Assembly (NCBI GenBank): GCA_029881855.1
Contig: JAOULU010000089.1
Coordinates: 1-6,983 of the forward strand
DNA: 6,983 nt
Source: Nitrosomonas sp.
GTDB lineage: Bacteria > Pseudomonadota > Gammaproteobacteria > Burkholderiales > Nitrosomonadaceae
Reading direction: 5' to 3'
Shown: piece after piece, positions 5,595 to 6,983 of the stretch
Numbering within the stretch: the stretch's first letter is position 1
How the letters are laid out: every line of letters begins with the position of its first letter
Notes under the pieces: model-generated
Told to the model about the DNA's origin: nothing
Databases searched by the model: none
Seen by the model: the letters and a program-made list of their open reading frames with translations, nothing else
Translations under genes and position numbers: made by a program

Positions 5595-6521
5595 TCAATT
5601 TGTTTGCTTGGTTTTGTGTTTCTTCAAATAAGCAGTCATACCCGCAGCCGTCAAAATAGCCCAAACTGCAAAAAGTGCACCGGGCAAGGCAGTTTCTGGT
5701 GGAAAATGTTTCAGTGCCAGTGCAACACCAAGGCCTGCATTTTGCATGCCGATTTCAATGGAGAGAGCAATTTGCAGTTTTTTCTCGAAACCATAAAGAC
5801 GGGCTAGTTGCCAGCCTGCCAGGTACCCCAATAGATTAATAATAGCGACGGTCATAAGCAATTGTATGCCAACATCAGCAATACGTTCTTGGTTTGCTGC
5901 CACAACATAACTGCAGATGATAACAATGGATAGCACGGCGATGGCCGGGGCAATTTCAGTCATAATCTGTGTTTTTTGGCCCAGATAATGTTTGACTACT
6001 ATGCCGAGGATAATGGGAAGCAGCACGATCGTAAGGATTGTTTGTATCATTGGCCAAAATGGAATCGGCAACAATGCACCGCCAATCCATTCAACTAATG
6101 CTGGGGTTAATAGCGGTGAAAGTAACGTGGCGACGGTGGTGAGTGCAACGGAATAAGCTAAAGCACCGCCGGCCAGATAAACAATGACGTTACTGGCCAT
6201 TGCGCCGGGCGCGCAGGCAACAATGATCAATCCTAATGCTATTTCATTGGGTAAACCGCTGCTATAAGCGGCAATGGCGCCCAGTAATGGCATCACGGTG
6301 AATTGGGTGAATAGCCCCAAACTGATTTGCTTGGGTTGACGGCGGACTTGTTTGAGTTCGTCTGGATCCAGAACGATACCCAGTGAAAACATGGTGGCCG
6401 CAAAAAGCCACAGAAAAACATGTTCAAAAATAAGGAACACATCCGGCAATAAATAGGCGGAAATCGCTACAAATAGTGTCAATGGGGCCAGATTGTTGCT
6501 GATCAGGTTAATAAATTTCAT
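5595..6521 (-). CDS. Bile acid:sodium symporter family transporter
   Basis: This 308-residue inner-membrane transporter is of normal length for the BASS/SBF family, which moves organic anions inward with sodium. It has about nine or ten hydrophobic helices in two inverted halves. Family signatures are FSLGIVLDPDEL (45-56), TQF with Gln73, CAPGAMASNVIVYLAGG (103-119) and EIGMQNAGLG (256-265). In structures of bacterial homologues the equivalents of Gln73, Ser110/Asn111, Glu256 and Gln260 belong to the sodium-binding region, and all are kept here, so it is probably active. Substrate is unknown: bacterial members carry pantoate, keto-acids, other organic acids or bile acids. The ribosome site before ATG 6521 is weak. 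It lies 56 nt after the cytochrome-like gene on the same strand, so the two may be cotranscribed. Confidence 0.92.
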   Translation of the reverse strand: MKFINLISNNLAPLTLFVAISAYLLPDVFLIFEHVFLWLFAATMFSLGIVLDPDELKQVRRQPKQISLGLFTQFTVMPLLGAIAAYSSGLPNEIALGLIIVACAPGAMASNVIVYLAGGALAYSVALTTVATLLSPLLTPALVEWIGGALLPIPFWPMIQTILTIVLLPIILGIVVKHYLGQKTQIMTEIAPAIAVLSIVIICSYVVAANQERIADVGIQLLMTVAIINLLGYLAGWQLARLYGFEKKLQIALSIEIGMQNAGLGVALALKHFPPETALPGALFAVWAILTAAGMTAYLKKHKTKQTN

Positions 6522-6577
6522 TGGGTAATGGCTTGGTGAGGAGGTGTTGGCATTCTATTTGTAACAATGGAACGGAT

Positions 6578-6983
6578 TTAATCATCAATCAGTAAATGAC
6601 CAAAAAAAGCAAAAATTCCAATCGCAATACCGGTAACAAATTGTGCATGTACTACATGAGAGAATTTTTTGAGTTCGTCAGGGGTATATCGCCAAGTTAA
6701 GAATAAGCCGAATAATCCCTGCCAAACAACTAAAGCCAGTAGAGCGGGAAAGAACAGAATGTGACTGTGCTCAGAGAAACCCATCATCGAGATATGCAGC
6801 AAAATAACCGCCACAGCTGCGATACCGAAATAGACATGGGTGCGGTTTAGCCAGGTCAGCAGTTGGTTGAGTGCGCTGGAATTGATGGGGGAAGTGTAGT
6901 CAGGGAGCAAACGGTGTGCTAGCTTTCCTTTGCCCAAAAACAGTTTTAGAGCGGTGCGGAAATAAATGAATGAGATTAAACCC
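6578..6983 (-). CDS. Cytochrome b-like membrane protein, C-terminal part (5' end outside window)
   Basis: The minus-strand frame is open to the window edge, so the true start lies beyond 6983; the apparent TTG start at 6937 is internal. The 134 visible residues hold an N-terminal hydrophobic segment, then about three helices: 48-67 (with His49 and His63), 76-96 and 112-132 (with His112 and His129, and His109 at its border). His49 and His63 are 14 residues apart on one helix, the spacing of heme ligands in b-type cytochromes and ferric-reductase-like proteins. A heme-binding electron-transfer role is therefore plausible, but I cannot name the family and the missing part matters. It ends LLIDD-TAA and is followed 56 nt later by the transporter gene. 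Confidence 0.7.
   Translation of the reverse strand, partial: GLISFIYFRTALKLFLGKGKLAHRLLPDYTSPINSSALNQLLTWLNRTHVYFGIAAVAVILLHISMMGFSEHSHILFFPALLALVVWQGLFGLFLTWRYTPDELKKFSHVVHAQFVTGIAIGIFAFFGHLLIDD

Noticed and set aside
6518..6553. 11-codon minus-strand ORF ending in an ATGA overlap with the transporter start
   Set aside because: Suggestive of a leader peptide, but it has no ribosome site and its composition is unremarkable, so chance is more likely.
1..6983. CRISPR array, tRNA/rRNA, prophage or defence system
   Set aside because: I looked on both strands for regular spacer-repeat patterns, cloverleaf-like sequences and recognisable phage or defence motifs and found none; the genes are metabolic, transport or orphan envelope proteins.

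Overview
The window reads as ordinary chromosomal DNA of an AT-leaning Proteobacterium, most likely a gammaproteobacterium. The grounds are an AcnA-type aconitase of the usual proteobacterial kind, Shine-Dalgarno-led genes, sigma70-like promoters, a consensus FNR/Anr box, a classical lipoprotein lipobox and a REP/MITE-like hairpin element. Marine or methylotrophic groups such as Methylophaga or Cycloclasticus would fit by impression, but nothing here fixes the genus. I see no rRNA, tRNA, CRISPR array, intact transposase, phage gene or defence cassette.

Layout, left to right. 1-1200 (+) is the C-terminal part of aconitase A, cut by the window edge and closed by an intrinsic terminator. 1201-1635 is intergenic. 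It carries a perfect FNR-type box (TTGAT-N4-ATCAA), a TATAAT -10 at class II spacing, a 24-nt perfect palindrome just after the predicted start site and a leader of about 265 nt. 1636-2409 (+) encodes a seven-helix membrane protein that starts MCWS and belongs to an uncharacterised family. 2502-3110 (+) is a cytosolic glutathione S-transferase. 3142-3281 holds a small imperfect tandem duplication and an 89-nt hairpin element. 3327-3929 (-) is a lipoprotein and 4241-4534 (-) a small exported two-cysteine protein, each with its own plausible promoter; a degenerate half-copy of the hairpin element lies between them. 4944-5549 (+) is a single-anchor periplasmic protein of unknown function. 5595-6521 (-) is a bile acid:sodium symporter family transporter. 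6578-6983 (-) is the end of a histidine-bearing membrane protein that may be a b-type cytochrome.

How the genes relate. Most look like independent units, not one pathway. The MCWS gene is the best candidate for oxygen-responsive control, through the FNR-type promoter, and could read on into the GST gene. The cytochrome-like gene and the transporter are co-directional and 56 nt apart, so they may share a transcript. The most interesting points are the FNR promoter with its structured leader ahead of an uncharacterised membrane protein, the non-coding hairpin element with a second decayed copy, and the three orphan envelope proteins.
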